Of a stretch of DNA of 64,000 bases, positions 26,031-34,604 are shown piece by piece. The position numbers and the translations under genes were made by a program. Origin of the DNA: Palsa-744 sp963734815. GTDB taxonomy: Bacteria > Actinomycetota > Thermoleophilia > Solirubrobacterales > Solirubrobacteraceae. The notes beneath the pieces were generated by a model. That model did not search any database. It saw only the letters and a program-made list of their open reading frames with translations, and was not told the DNA's origin. The DNA lies in assembly GCA_963734815.1 (NCBI GenBank), contig CAVTIH010000002.1, positions 186,001-250,000 of the forward strand. Direction: 5' to 3'. Position 1 is the stretch's first letter. Every line of letters begins with the position of its first letter.

Positions 26031-26624
26031 CTATGACCTGCTCGCGCCCACCCGCTCCAGCGAGCCGACAGGCGCGCCGACCAACGGCGCCAGCAGCCGC
26101 GCGAGCTCGTGCCAGTCGTGCGCGCAGATCACGTCCTCTTCCTCGCACACCTCCTCGTTCCAGGGGTGCACGATCGTTGCCGCCACGATGCCGTGCTCTA
26201 GCGCCCCCGCGATGCTGAGCGGGCTGTCGTCGATCAGCAGCTCGATCCCCTCCCGCACGCACGTCGCCACCCGCTCGGTCGGGCATTGCAGATCGTCGAA
26301 CGGCAGCCCGATCGCATCGAGCCAGGCAGCCGTCGAGCGCCGGCAGCACGTGGCGGGGTGGCTGAGCAGCTGCACGAAGTGGCCTTCAGCGTGCCACGCG
26401 CGGACGGCCTGCGCCGCGCCCTCGTAGGGGACGCCCGCGAGGATGCGCTGGTCGGAGTGGCTCTCGCGCACGCACACCTCCAACTGCTCGGGACGCAGGC
26501 GCGTGAGCCCCCACGTCAACTGCTCCTCATACGGCAGCTTCACGCCGAAGCGCCGCATCGAGACGTCGGAGATGACGTCCCAATGGTGGTGCAGAGTCGA
26601 GTCGATGTCCACCGCGATCCTCAT
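26031..26624 (-). CDS. HAD-superfamily phosphatase, 5'(3')-nucleotidase-like
   Basis: A 197-residue HAD hydrolase. Motif I is AVDIDSTL, motif II is LLSHPA and motif IV is LLIDDSP. It resembles the NT5C deoxyribonucleotidase group; the substrate is not certain. I chose the ATG at 26624 because it directly precedes motif I and has GGAAGCGGGG upstream. A short direct repeat, ctatgacctgctcg, occurs twice at its 3' end (about 26003-26044) and encodes the last residues. Confidence 0.8.
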   Translation of the reverse strand: MRIAVDIDSTLHHHWDVISDVSMRRFGVKLPYEEQLTWGLTRLRPEQLEVCVRESHSDQRILAGVPYEGAAQAVRAWHAEGHFVQLLSHPATCCRRSTAAWLDAIGLPFDDLQCPTERVATCVREGIELLIDDSPLSIAGALEHGIVAATIVHPWNEEVCEEEDVICAHDWHELARLLAPLVGAPVGSLERVGASRS

Positions 26625-26802
26625 AGCCGTACCCCGCTTCCATTGCCCAGGGCCCACATTGCCCCACCCTGGTGGCGATTGCCTAGCTCGATCCATTTTT
26701 TCCCGTGCCCCGTTGCACGGCGCCCCCGATGCGACGCGTATCCCCTATAACACAACGCAGCGTCGATCAGATCCGTCCTCCAGCCGTCGATAAATTGTTT
26801 CT

Positions 26803-27735
26803 ATGACCCCAGTCGCCTCCCCCTCCCAGCCTGCTGTGCGCCGCCCCTCCGGGCCCCAGGGACGCTCCCCCTGGCTGGACGTGGACTGGCGCTCCCACCA
26901 GCACTGGACAATTGTAAACGATACCGCAGTCAACGTGATCGAGCTGGGTAACTCGGAGTCCACCCACCCGCCGCTGGTGTTCGTCCATGGGCTTTCCGGC
27001 TCCTGGCCCAATTGGCTGGAGCAGCTGCCCGTGTTCGCGGCGTCCCACCGGGTGATCGCGCTCGACCTGCCCGGCTTCGGACGCTCGCCGATGCCCAGCG
27101 AGCCGATCTCGATCTCCGGGTACGCCCGTATGCTCGACGCGCTGCTGGGCGAGCTCGGCGTCGACGCCGCCGCGGTGGTGGGCAACTCGATGGGGGGCTT
27201 CGTCGCGGCCGAGCTCGCGATCGCCTTTCCCCAGCGCGTCGAGCGCCTCGTGCTGGTGTCCGCCGCGGGGCTGAGCACCTACGGCGACCCTCGCGGTTTG
27301 CGCGCACTGGGCCGGATGCGCCGGGTGGAGCGCATCGTGGCCACCTACGCCGGCTGGGTCGCCGCCCACTCCGACACGGTCACCAGGCGGCGGGTGCTGC
27401 GCAACGCCACCCTCGGCCTGGTCGCCGCGCACCCCAGCCAGCTGCCCGCGCCGCTCGCCGCCGAGCTGGTCCGCGGCGCCGGCAAGCCAGGCTTCGTTCA
27501 GGGGTTGGCTGCCAACCTCGAATACGACTTCAGCCACCGACTCGGTGAGGTCGTCTGCCCGACCCTGATCGTGTGGGGGGATCGCGACCGGGTGATCACC
27601 GTGCGCGACGCCGCGCGCTTCGCGGAACTGATCCCGGGCTCGCGCAAGGTCATCTTCGAAGACACCGGCCACGTGCCCATGCTGGAGCGCCCCACCGAGT
27701 TCAACGCGCTGCTGGCGGAGTTCCTCAGCGAATAG
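26803..27735 (+). CDS. Alpha/beta hydrolase
   Basis: A 310-residue alpha/beta-hydrolase. The oxyanion region is FVHGLSGSWPNW. The nucleophile serine is in GNSMGGFVA, the acid Asp in WGDRDRVI and the His in DTGHVPMLE. A helical cap lies at about residues 150-230. It may be an esterase, lipase or C-C hydrolase; the sequence does not decide. It is the only plus-strand gene in this stretch and converges with ilvD across two tandem palindromes. Confidence 0.88.
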   Translation: MTPVASPSQPAVRRPSGPQGRSPWLDVDWRSHQHWTIVNDTAVNVIELGNSESTHPPLVFVHGLSGSWPNWLEQLPVFAASHRVIALDLPGFGRSPMPSEPISISGYARMLDALLGELGVDAAAVVGNSMGGFVAAELAIAFPQRVERLVLVSAAGLSTYGDPRGLRALGRMRRVERIVATYAGWVAAHSDTVTRRRVLRNATLGLVAAHPSQLPAPLAAELVRGAGKPGFVQGLAANLEYDFSHRLGEVVCPTLIVWGDRDRVITVRDAARFAELIPGSRKVIFEDTGHVPMLERPTEFNALLAEFLSE

Positions 27736-27757
27736 CGCATTTTGCGGGTTGCTGTTC

Positions 27758-27802
27758 AGGCGGCGCATGCGCCGCCTGCGATGCCGCACATGTGCGGCAT
27801 CG
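27758..27802. terminator. Tandem perfect palindromes, likely bidirectional terminator
   Basis: Two adjacent perfect palindromes lie between convergent genes: 27758-27777 (half-site AGGCGGCGCA) and 27779-27802 (half-site CGATGCCGCACA). They have no T-run. They fit factor-assisted or structure-only termination for both the hydrolase gene and ilvD. Confidence 0.6.
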
Positions 27803-27817
27803 ACCGGCCCCCCCTGC

Positions 27818-29497
27818 TCAGCGGGCGATCGCGCCCTCGGCGGCGCTGCCGACCAGCTTGGCGTACTTGGCGATCACGACCTCTTCGTGCGGCGCGCGCG
27901 CGGGTGAGGCGTAGGCCCGCAGACGCTCGGCGATCTGCTCGTCGCTGAGCGCCACGTCGATGCGCCGCGCATCCACGTCGATCGTTAGCTCGTCACCATC
28001 GCGCAGCGCCCCGATCGGGCCACCACGCACCGCCTCGGGGGCAATGTGGGCCGCCATGAACCCGTGCGTGGCGCCTGAGAAGCGCCCGTCGGTGATCAGC
28101 GCCACTGTCTCCCCCAGTCCCTCTCCCACGATGGCCGCGGTTACGGCCAGCATCTCGCGCATCCCCGGCCCGCCCGCCGGGCCCTCGCCGCGGATCACGA
28201 CGACGTCGCCCTCGCCGATCGCTTTCGCCAGCACCGCCGCCATCGCCGCCTCCTCGCCGTCGAACACGCGCGCCGGGCCGGTGTGGCGACGGCGCTCGTG
28301 GCCGGCCAGCTTCACCACGCAGCCGTCCGGCGCCACGTTGCCGCGCAGGATCGCAAACCCGCCCGTCGGCTTCAGCGGGTCCGACAGAGGACGCACCACC
28401 TGCTGGCCGGGCGTCTCCTGGGCGGCGGCAGCCTCCTGCCCGATCGTGCGGCCGGTCACGGTGATCGCGTCCTCGTTGAGCACCCCCGCCTGCGCCATGC
28501 GCTTCAGCACCAGCGGGATGCCCCCCGCCTCGTACAGGTCGGTCGCCACGTAGCGCCCCCCCGGCTGCAGGTCGCACAGCAGCGGCGTGCGCTCGGAGAT
28601 GCCGTCGAACTCGTCGATCCGCAGCGGCACGCCCATTTCGGCGGCGACCGCCAGCAGGTGCAGCACGCCGTTGGTCGAGCCCCCGCTCGTCGCGACCGCC
28701 GCGATCGCGTTCTCCAAAGCCGCGCGCGTGATCACTTCGCTGGGGCGCAGCCCCCGGCGCAGCACGTCCATCACCAGTTCGCCACACTGCATGGCGACCT
28801 CCAGCTTGCGACCGTCCTGCGCCGGCACCATCGCCGAGCCCGCGGGGGAGATGCCCAGCACCTCGAACGCCATCGCCATCGTGTTGGCGGTGAACTGCCC
28901 CCCGCACGCCCCCGCTCCGGGCGAGGCGACCTCCTCCAGTTCGTGCAGTTCCTGCTCGGTGATCTTCCCGGCGGCGTACTGCCCCACCGCCTCGAACACC
29001 TGCTGGATCGTCACGTCCTCGCCGTGGAAGTGCCCGGGGCGGATCGAGCCGCCGTAGAGCATCAGCCCGGGGACGTCCAGCCGCGCGAGCGCCATCACCG
29101 TGCCGGGAATCGTCTTGTCGCAGCCGGAGATGCATACCAGCGCGTCGAAGCTGTGGGCGCTCGCCACCAGCTCGATCGAGTCGGCGATCAGCTCGCGCGA
29201 CACCAGCGAGGCGCGCATCCCCGCCGTGCCCATCGTGATCCCATCGGAGATCGCGATCGTGTTCAGCTCCATCGGCGTGCCGCCGGCCGCGCGAATTCCC
29301 TCCTTCACCTTCGCCGCCAGCACACGGTTGTTGAAGTTGCACGGCATCGTCTCAATCCAGGAGTGGGCCACGCCCACGATCGGCTTCGCCAGGTCCTCGG
29401 CGGAGTAGCCGATCCCGTGCAGGTAGGCGCGCGCGGCGGCCCGCTCGGGGCCCTCCGTCAGCGCACGGCTGCGGTGCTTGACGTCAAAGGGACTCAC
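27818..29497 (-). CDS. ilvD: Dihydroxy-acid dehydratase
   Basis: A 559-residue IlvD of normal length. It dehydrates 2,3-dihydroxy acids to 2-oxo acids in valine, leucine and isoleucine synthesis with an Fe-S cluster. Family motifs include CNFNNRVLA, CISGCDKTIPGTVMALAR, GACGGQFTANTMA and ITDGRFSGATHGFMAAHI. The start is a GTG at 29497 that overlaps the TGA of the upstream unknown gene (GTGA); no ribosome site is seen, so it probably relies on coupling. No other branched-chain gene is nearby. Confidence 0.95.
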   Translation of the reverse strand: MSPFDVKHRSRALTEGPERAAARAYLHGIGYSAEDLAKPIVGVAHSWIETMPCNFNNRVLAAKVKEGIRAAGGTPMELNTIAISDGITMGTAGMRASLVSRELIADSIELVASAHSFDALVCISGCDKTIPGTVMALARLDVPGLMLYGGSIRPGHFHGEDVTIQQVFEAVGQYAAGKITEQELHELEEVASPGAGACGGQFTANTMAMAFEVLGISPAGSAMVPAQDGRKLEVAMQCGELVMDVLRRGLRPSEVITRAALENAIAAVATSGGSTNGVLHLLAVAAEMGVPLRIDEFDGISERTPLLCDLQPGGRYVATDLYEAGGIPLVLKRMAQAGVLNEDAITVTGRTIGQEAAAAQETPGQQVVRPLSDPLKPTGGFAILRGNVAPDGCVVKLAGHERRRHTGPARVFDGEEAAMAAVLAKAIGEGDVVVIRGEGPAGGPGMREMLAVTAAIVGEGLGETVALITDGRFSGATHGFMAAHIAPEAVRGGPIGALRDGDELTIDVDARRIDVALSDEQIAERLRAYASPARAPHEEVVIAKYAKLVGSAAEGAIAR

Positions 29498-30285
29498 GCG
29501 GCGCGAACACTAGATGAATCAAGAGGGGCCCGGCTCGCCGGCCTTCGGCCGACTGCGCCACCCTCTGCCGAGCGCGGCGCGACTCGCCGCAGGCGCTCGA
29601 GACGCTCTCGCTCCCAGCGCGCGAGGCGGGCGAGATCCTCGCGCACCTGCTGCGGATCGACCTGACGGCCGGGGAGGTGCATGTTGGCATCGGCGATCAA
29701 CCGCCGCTCGTCCGCCGCCAGCGCCATCCACTTCGCCAGTACGTCGTCCGAGTCGGGCAGCCGCGCGCTGCCGTAGGGGCGGGTCTCGTCGGGGAACGCC
29801 ACGCAGTACTCGTTCAGCAGCGCGCCGGTCTGCGGGACGTACGCCACGATCGGCTTGTGCGGATACACCAGGTAGGCGTACGGCGCCCCATCTGGTGCCC
29901 CCTCCGCGCGCGGTGGAAAATCTCCCGTGTCGGCGCCAGCGGCGCGATCGGGCCCGCGGCGAGCGGCGTGGGTCGGCGCCCACACGCGCAGGAAGCCCAG
30001 ATCCCTGTACATCGCCCATTCTTCCTCGTTGACGCACGAGCGCAGCAGCTCGCGGGCGCGCTGCTCGGCGCGCAGCTCGCGGCCGGGGTCATAACCGTGC
30101 TGGCCGAAACGGGGATGCTCGCCGGAGGCGAGCGTCCCCCGGCTTCGGTCGGTGGCACGACCTGCCTGGCGGCGAGCGGCGAGCTCGTGAGCGAGCCGCG
30201 GCAGCGACACGCGCAGGCGTGGCAGCGCCAGCTCCCACAGCAGCACCGTCGCCATGATCGCGGCAGCGCTCAGCGGAAGCAGCAT
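29494..30285 (-). CDS. Unknown membrane-anchored protein carrying family A and B repeat segments
   Basis: A 263-residue protein of unknown family. An N-terminal hydrophobic helix (MLLPLSAAAIMATVLLWELAL) is followed by residues 46-62 (DRSRGTLASGEHPRFGQ), encoded by a family A repeat. A soluble domain contains EEEWAMYRDLGFLRVWAP, YLVYPHKPIVAYVPQTGALLNEYC and a helical end. The last about 20 residues (RSAEGGAVGRRPASRAPLDSS) come from a family B repeat at 29523-29566. Both repeats look like later additions, so the original protein was probably shorter. It is coupled to ilvD downstream and lies 9 bp after the 84-residue gene. Confidence 0.65.
   Translation of the reverse strand: MLLPLSAAAIMATVLLWELALPRLRVSLPRLAHELAARRQAGRATDRSRGTLASGEHPRFGQHGYDPGRELRAEQRARELLRSCVNEEEWAMYRDLGFLRVWAPTHAARRGPDRAAGADTGDFPPRAEGAPDGAPYAYLVYPHKPIVAYVPQTGALLNEYCVAFPDETRPYGSARLPDSDDVLAKWMALAADERRLIADANMHLPGRQVDPQQVREDLARLARWERERLERLRRVAPRSAEGGAVGRRPASRAPLDSSSVRAA
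29523..29566 (+). repeat. Family B palindromic repeat, copy 2
   Basis: A 44-bp copy, GAGGGGCCCGGCTCGCC to GACTGCGCCACCCTCT, with inner hairpin CGGCC-TTC-GGCCG. Its inner arm differs from copy 1 on both sides and still pairs. It forms the 3' end of the unknown gene just before ilvD. Confidence 0.8.
30101..30150 (+). repeat. Family A palindromic repeat, copy 2 (inside CDS)
   Basis: A 50-bp copy in the same orientation as copy 1. The inner arm is CTCGCC/GGCGAG instead of CGCGCC/GGCGCG, a paired change. It is read in the same frame as copy 1, giving a similar peptide (DRSRGTLASGEHPRFGQ). Confidence 0.85.
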
Positions 30286-30294
30286 GTCCCTCGC

Positions 30295-30549
30295 CTACCG
30301 GTCCGCACCGCCGGCGGCCCGCGGGAAGAAGATCACCCGCTCCGCATCCCGCGGCACCTCGTCGAAGCTCCTGACCATCTCCGCCTCGCGGCGGCCGTCG
30401 CGGCGCTCGGTCGGCACCGCCGCCCACATCCCCGCGTCAAGCTCCCGGCGGAACGCCTCGATCAGCTCTCGCTCCTGCTCGGGTACCTCCACGTCGCCCT
30501 CCGCGAGCACGATCTCCCCATGACCCGGCTTGAGACGCAAGATCCTCAT
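30295..30549 (-). CDS. Small protein of unknown function
   Basis: An 84-residue protein starting MRILRLKPGHGEIVLAEGDV, with a central amphipathic helix (PEQERELIEAFRRELDAG) and a final strand DAERVIFFP. I do not recognise it. Its ATG overlaps the stop of an 11-codon ORF that nearly repeats its own first residues. It sits between thiD and the membrane-anchored unknown gene and is likely co-translated with both. Confidence 0.65.
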   Translation of the reverse strand: MRILRLKPGHGEIVLAEGDVEVPEQERELIEAFRRELDAGMWAAVPTERRDGRREAEMVRSFDEVPRDAERVIFFPRAAGGADR

Positions 30550-30581
30550 CGACGACCGGGCTTCAGACGCAGGAGCTTCAT
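30546..30581 (-). CDS. 11-codon mini-ORF copying the next gene's N-terminus
   Basis: The ATG at 30581 overlaps the thiD stop (ATGA) and its own TGA overlaps the ATG at 30549 (ATGA). It encodes MKLLRLKPGRR, against MRILRLKPGHG in the next gene. A local tandem duplication of about 32 bp of the gene start explains this. It probably acts only as a coupling relay. Confidence 0.5.
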   Translation of the reverse strand: MKLLRLKPGRR

Positions 30582-31444
30582 CGTCGGTCGATTATGGCAC
30601 TCCGGCGGGCCTCCAGCCCGACAATATCGACAGGACCCGCGCCCGCGCCGACGTCTCGTAGGCCCTGCCTCACCGCCTCGCCCGTGAGCCGGCGGGCCGT
30701 GCGCGCCGCCTCCAGCGGGGTGTGGCCCAGAGCGAGCGCCGCCGCCAGCACCGCCGAGTGAGTGCAGCCCGAGCCGTGCGCCGCGCCGTCGGGGTGGCGC
30801 TCCCCGGGGATCTCCACCGCGGTCGGGCCAGCGCGGTCCACGAACAGGTCGACGGCGCGCGCGCGATGGCCGCCGGTGAGCACCACGATTCGCGGCCCCA
30901 GCGCCAGCACCGCACGGGCGAGCGCCTCGGCCACGGCGTCCGTCTCACCGTCGCGGGCAGGCGGGCTTCGATTCCCCGCAAGTACGCGCGCCTCGGGCAG
31001 GTTGGGGGTGAGCACCGTCGCCCGCGGGAGGATCTCCTCCACGAGCGCTCGCTGGGCGTCGGGCTCCAGCAGCCGCGCGCCCGACTCCGCCACCATCACC
31101 GGGTCCACGACCACGGGGGTGCCCGGCGGCAGCTCGTCGAGCGCGCGCGCCACCGCCAGCGTCACCTCGACTGTCCCCAACATCCCCACCTTGACGGCAT
31201 CCACGCCGATGTCTCCCACCACCGCCCGCACCTGAGCGAGCACGATCTCCGGCGGCACCATCTGCACCGCCCGCACCCCCACCGTGCTCTGCGCGGTGAT
31301 CGCGGTGATCGCCGTCATCCCGTGCACCCCGCAGCGAGCAAACGCCTTCAGGTCCGCCTGGATGCCGGCACCGCCACCGGAGTCGGCGCCCGCGATCGAC
31401 AGCGCCCGGGGGGTGCGGGCATGGGTGTGCGTCTGTGCTGTCAC
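30578..31444 (-). CDS. thiD: Hydroxymethylpyrimidine/phosphomethylpyrimidine kinase
   Basis: About 288 residues of a ribokinase-fold ThiD, which phosphorylates HMP and HMP-P in thiamine synthesis. Motifs are ALSIAGADSGGGAGIQADLKAF (read here as SIAGADSGGGAGIQADLKA), VVDPVMVAESG and HGSGCTHSAVLAAALALG near the C-terminus, which holds the anion hole and catalytic Asp region. Start candidates are a GTG at 31444 or a TTG at 31468; neither has a strong ribosome site. I see no TPP riboswitch in the 250 bp upstream. Confidence 0.9.
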   Translation of the reverse strand: MTAQTHTHARTPRALSIAGADSGGGAGIQADLKAFARCGVHGMTAITAITAQSTVGVRAVQMVPPEIVLAQVRAVVGDIGVDAVKVGMLGTVEVTLAVARALDELPPGTPVVVDPVMVAESGARLLEPDAQRALVEEILPRATVLTPNLPEARVLAGNRSPPARDGETDAVAEALARAVLALGPRIVVLTGGHRARAVDLFVDRAGPTAVEIPGERHPDGAAHGSGCTHSAVLAAALALGHTPLEAARTARRLTGEAVRQGLRDVGAGAGPVDIVGLEARRSAIIDRR

Positions 31445-31474
31445 GATCTCGCCACACTCCTGACACAAAGAGCA

Positions 31475-31506
31475 TTTTCAAGGCACATTCTTTTCAAGAC
31501 ACATTC
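31475..31506. repeat. Tandem 16-bp direct repeat upstream of thiD
   Basis: TTTTCAAGGCACATTC is followed directly by TTTTCAAGACACATTC. On the minus strand each unit reads GAATGTG..CTTGAAAA, so it may supply a promoter element or a dimeric regulator site just before the thiD start. It is AT-rich against the surrounding DNA. Confidence 0.5.
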
Positions 31507-31642
31507 TTTCATGGTGTGTTGGTGCGCGCCCACGTGTCGTGCCGGCGCCTCCGTTCGGGGTCGAGCGCCCGCGTCGTCGTGAGCGGCGCCACGGGCGAGC
31601 CCGTGAGTGGCGCACGGGCAAGCCCGATCGCATCGACGCGAC

Positions 31643-31679
31643 CTCGTCAGGCGGGGCCCGCATCGCCCCGCCCGACGAG
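31643..31679 (-). terminator. Strong GC hairpin after the secreted-protein gene
   Basis: Arms CTCGTC-A-GGCGGGGC and GCCCCGCC-C-GACGAG pair over 14 bp with one mismatch around a 7-base loop, 18 bp past the stop at 31697. A second hairpin with CACGGGC/GCCCGTG lies further on (about 31590-31606). Confidence 0.65.
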
Positions 31680-31696
31680 TGGTCGCTGGCGACGGG

Positions 31697-32680
31697 CTAG
31701 GTGAAGACACCCCACGCTTTGCCATTGCTCAATCCGAACGCGATTGAGCCTTCCAACGTCGCCGATTCTCCGTAGAGCGTCAGTTCCGTTTCCTTCGCTT
31801 TCAGTTCTCCTGCGCTTTCGGTGTAAATTTTCTTTTTAGTGGCGGGGAACCTGATTTCGTCTTTCAGCGCTTCCACTTCGTTGGCGCCGACTTCTACGAG
31901 TTTGCCGGACGTGTAGGCTTCGCCGATCGTCTGACCTTCCACGGTGGCGGAGCTCGCAAAGCATTCCGTGCCACTGAATTTGACGCTGGCGAACGCTTTG
32001 CCGGATGCAGGCGCGAACAGGACTAAGATCAATCCCGTGCGGCTTTCGTTGGCGAAGCCCAGCGTTCCAACGAGGGCGTTGCTGGTAACTTTTTCGCCTT
32101 CGGGCGAGCATTTCGTCCCGCCCGATTTGGCTCCACCTTCACATTTGCTGTATTCCAGGGTGGCTTTAATCGTGCTCGCGTTGCCCCCGGTTGATCCGTC
32201 GAGAGTGGCGCCGGCTTTGAGTTTCAAGGCTTTGCATACGATTGGGGTCGCACCCGACGCTTTCGCTTCGAGCTTGAAGTTTTCCCCGCTTCCTTTCGTG
32301 CCCACCAGTTCTCTGGTTTCGCCTTCTTCCAATCGCGCTTCGCCGGTGTCTATGCCCGGGCCCTCGGTCCACTCGGTAACGGTGTAGCCGCTTGGATTCA
32401 TCGCGCCGGTGCAGTTGGCCTGCTGAAAGTTGCTTGGTTCTCCCGCGACCACCTGCACGCATAAGTAATAAGGGGGCAGGCGAGTCCCTGGTATGTTGGC
32501 CCTGACGTAACCGCTGGTTGGCTGTTCTTCGCCAGTGCAGCTGGAGGTTTTCCACTTGCTGTTGTATCCGGGCGGGACTTTCACACACTCCACGGCCGCC
32601 GACGCCGATCCTGCGACCACACAGCTCATAGCCAAGACGAGTGTGAGAAACATCAGCCCGATGATGCTGTAGCGTCTCAT
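31697..32680 (-). CDS. Secreted protein of unknown function, low GC
   Basis: A 327-residue exported protein. The signal peptide is MRRYSIIGLMFLTLVLAMSC, with cleavage near SASA-AVEC. The mature part has several Cys pairs (VECVKVPPGYNSKW, YLCVQVV) and a long beta-rich region (residues about 120-320) of alternating Lys/Glu/Gly strands. Base composition is clearly lower in GC and richer in AAA, GAA and TTC codons than neighbouring housekeeping genes, a trait shared with the secreted proteins at 0.3-7 kb. It is probably a member of a lineage-specific surface family. Function unknown. Confidence 0.7.
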   Translation of the reverse strand: MRRYSIIGLMFLTLVLAMSCVVAGSASAAVECVKVPPGYNSKWKTSSCTGEEQPTSGYVRANIPGTRLPPYYLCVQVVAGEPSNFQQANCTGAMNPSGYTVTEWTEGPGIDTGEARLEEGETRELVGTKGSGENFKLEAKASGATPIVCKALKLKAGATLDGSTGGNASTIKATLEYSKCEGGAKSGGTKCSPEGEKVTSNALVGTLGFANESRTGLILVLFAPASGKAFASVKFSGTECFASSATVEGQTIGEAYTSGKLVEVGANEVEALKDEIRFPATKKKIYTESAGELKAKETELTLYGESATLEGSIAFGLSNGKAWGVFT

Positions 32681-32885
32681 CTTCTGCTCCTTTAGTTGTA
32701 GAGCGCACGATCGGCGCCCACTTTAGAACTGGCCCGACCATCCGACGGCATAGCAGAGAACGACGGGTCGGTCAAACGCAGCGCGCTCGGAGCAGGACAA
32801 TGGCTCGGCCTGCCCCGGTCAACCGCCGAGACGGTCCCGTATCGAGCATCAGCCTCCTCGCCACCAAGGAGAAGGCTCCCCGCGC

Positions 32886-33797
32886 CTAGCCTTTGAACGT
32901 CGAGCGGCCCATGTCGCCGAACGGCTCGTCACGCTCGCGCACCGCCTCGCGGAAGCCCGCTTCGGCCGCCCGCCGCTGAAAGGCGAAGCCCTCCGCGGTG
33001 TGGCGGGCGATCCCGTCGAAGACCGTGCCGAGCACCTGCGTGGAGTGCAGGCCCTGAGCGTAAAGAGCTTGGTTGACGAGCAGCTTCATCATCATCAGCT
33101 GGTTGACCGGCACACGCGCGATCCGCTCCAGCAGGATCTCCGTGCGCTCGCGCAGGCGCTCCGCCGGCGGCGCCTCGATCGCGAGACCCCATTCCAGCGC
33201 CTCTGCGCCCGACAGCGAGTCGCCCGTGAACAGCAGCCGCTTGGCGCGCTGCGCGCCCACTCGCTGCGCCCACAGCGCGGTGGTCGGCGAGCCCCACACC
33301 CGCGCGGGCGGGTAGCCGATCTTGGCGTCCTGCGCGATCACCAGCAGATCCGAGCAGAGCGCCATGTCGGTGCCACCCGCCACGCAGAAACCGTGCACCA
33401 TGCACACCACGGGCTTACCACAGTGGAACAGGCTCATAAAGCCGCGGACATTGCGGCTCATCATCGCGTAGTCCACCATCGCATCCCACGTGCCGGCCGG
33501 ATCGTGGTTGGCCGCCATCACCACCGGATCGAGCGGCGAGCCGCTCGGCGCCCCACGGGCGGCCGCCGCGGCCGTCCCCTCCCCCATGCCCTCGGCGCTC
33601 TCCACCAGGTCGTAGCCGCCGCAGAACCCGGACCCCTCGCCGGACAGCAGCAGCACGTGCACCTCGGGGTCGAGGTCGGCGCGCTCCACACACGCCACCA
33701 GCTCCTCGATCAGGCGCCGCGTGATCCCATTGCCACGCTCGGGACGGTCGAGCGTGAGCCGCGCCACACGGTCGCGCACCTCGTAGCGGACATCCAC
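32886..33797 (-). CDS. Enoyl-CoA hydratase/isomerase family protein
   Basis: About 303 residues of a crotonase fold. The first oxyanion segment is LLSGEGSGFCGGYDLVE and the second is CMVHGFCVAGGTDMALCSDLLV. A 30-residue Ala/Gly-rich loop after the first segment is longer than usual. Start is inferred as GTG at 33797 (VDVRYEVRDRVARLTLDRPE); upstream in-frame residues are not family-like. The usual Glu pair of hydratases is not obvious (GGTDMA in place of GGGxE), so the reaction is uncertain. It is followed on the left by the low-GC secreted gene after 205 bp with no visible feature. Confidence 0.82.
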   Translation of the reverse strand: MDVRYEVRDRVARLTLDRPERGNGITRRLIEELVACVERADLDPEVHVLLLSGEGSGFCGGYDLVESAEGMGEGTAAAAARGAPSGSPLDPVVMAANHDPAGTWDAMVDYAMMSRNVRGFMSLFHCGKPVVCMVHGFCVAGGTDMALCSDLLVIAQDAKIGYPPARVWGSPTTALWAQRVGAQRAKRLLFTGDSLSGAEALEWGLAIEAPPAERLRERTEILLERIARVPVNQLMMMKLLVNQALYAQGLHSTQVLGTVFDGIARHTAEGFAFQRRAAEAGFREAVRERDEPFGDMGRSTFKG

Positions 33798-33851
33798 CCG
33801 CCGCACTCTACATCCGCGGCGGCACGCCATGGCGCCCAACTGCCAGAGCCA

Positions 33852-34517
33852 TCATTGCGTCGGGCGTTCTGGGCGCAGCGCCTCGATCAGTTCGAGCGTG
33901 CCGCCGCCGGTTCGGTATCGGCCGAACACCGTGACGGCCGAGAAGCCGGCTCGAGACACGATCTCGGGCAGCTCGCCGCGCGCGTGCGCGCGAGTATTGG
34001 GGAACCCGTCGAGTAGCTGCACAGCAAGGAACGCAGCACGCATCACAGGATCGCTGGCGCGGCCGACGTCGCATATCAAGAGCCGCCCGCCAGGCTCGAG
34101 GACGCGCCGCGCCTCCGCGAGTGCGCCGCACTTCACCGAGGGCGGCAAATGGTGAAACATCAGTGTGCTGACTACGCATTGAACGTTTGCGTCCGGAATC
34201 GGGAGATGATCGGCGAGCGCCTCGTGCAGCTCGAGCTTGATGCCCTCAGTACGCGCCTTCGCCCGTGCTCGCTCGAGCACGTCCGGGTCGCCGTCAACAC
34301 CGATCAGGGTCGCGCTCGGCGAGGCGTGGGCCAGCGCAAGCGCCATCGCGCCGGTGCCGCAGCCGAGATCCAAGATCCGCGGCGCAGGCGCGCCGCTGAG
34401 CGCTCGCTCCACCAGGCGTGGGCGCCAGCGGCCCTGCCGCATCATCACCGCGTTGACCGCGTCGTAGAGCGGCGTAAAGAGGGCCCGGCCTGCCGCCGGG
34501 ACGTATCGGTCGTTCAC
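33852..34517 (-). CDS. Class I SAM-dependent methyltransferase
   Basis: A 221-residue Rossmann-type methyltransferase with motif I ILDLGCGTGAMALALA, motif II GVDGDPDVLERAR and motif IV VVSTLMFHHLP. It resembles UbiE-like and small-molecule methyltransferases; the substrate is unknown. The start is GTG at 34517. It may form a short operon with the enoyl-CoA hydratase gene, 54 bp downstream. Confidence 0.85.
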   Translation of the reverse strand: MNDRYVPAAGRALFTPLYDAVNAVMMRQGRWRPRLVERALSGAPAPRILDLGCGTGAMALALAHASPSATLIGVDGDPDVLERARAKARTEGIKLELHEALADHLPIPDANVQCVVSTLMFHHLPPSVKCGALAEARRVLEPGGRLLICDVGRASDPVMRAAFLAVQLLDGFPNTRAHARGELPEIVSRAGFSAVTVFGRYRTGGGTLELIEALRPERPTQ

Positions 34518-34604
34518 GTTGCCACAGAGTCTCGCTTATCACGCCATACCGCGCTCCGCGGCTGTCTCAACCGTTCTCCTATGGCCTCGGCGGGTGCTTG
34601 CGTG

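Noticed and set aside
31445..31696. TPP riboswitch upstream of thiD
   Set aside because: I could not find the conserved thi-box motifs; only the tandem repeat and hairpins are present.
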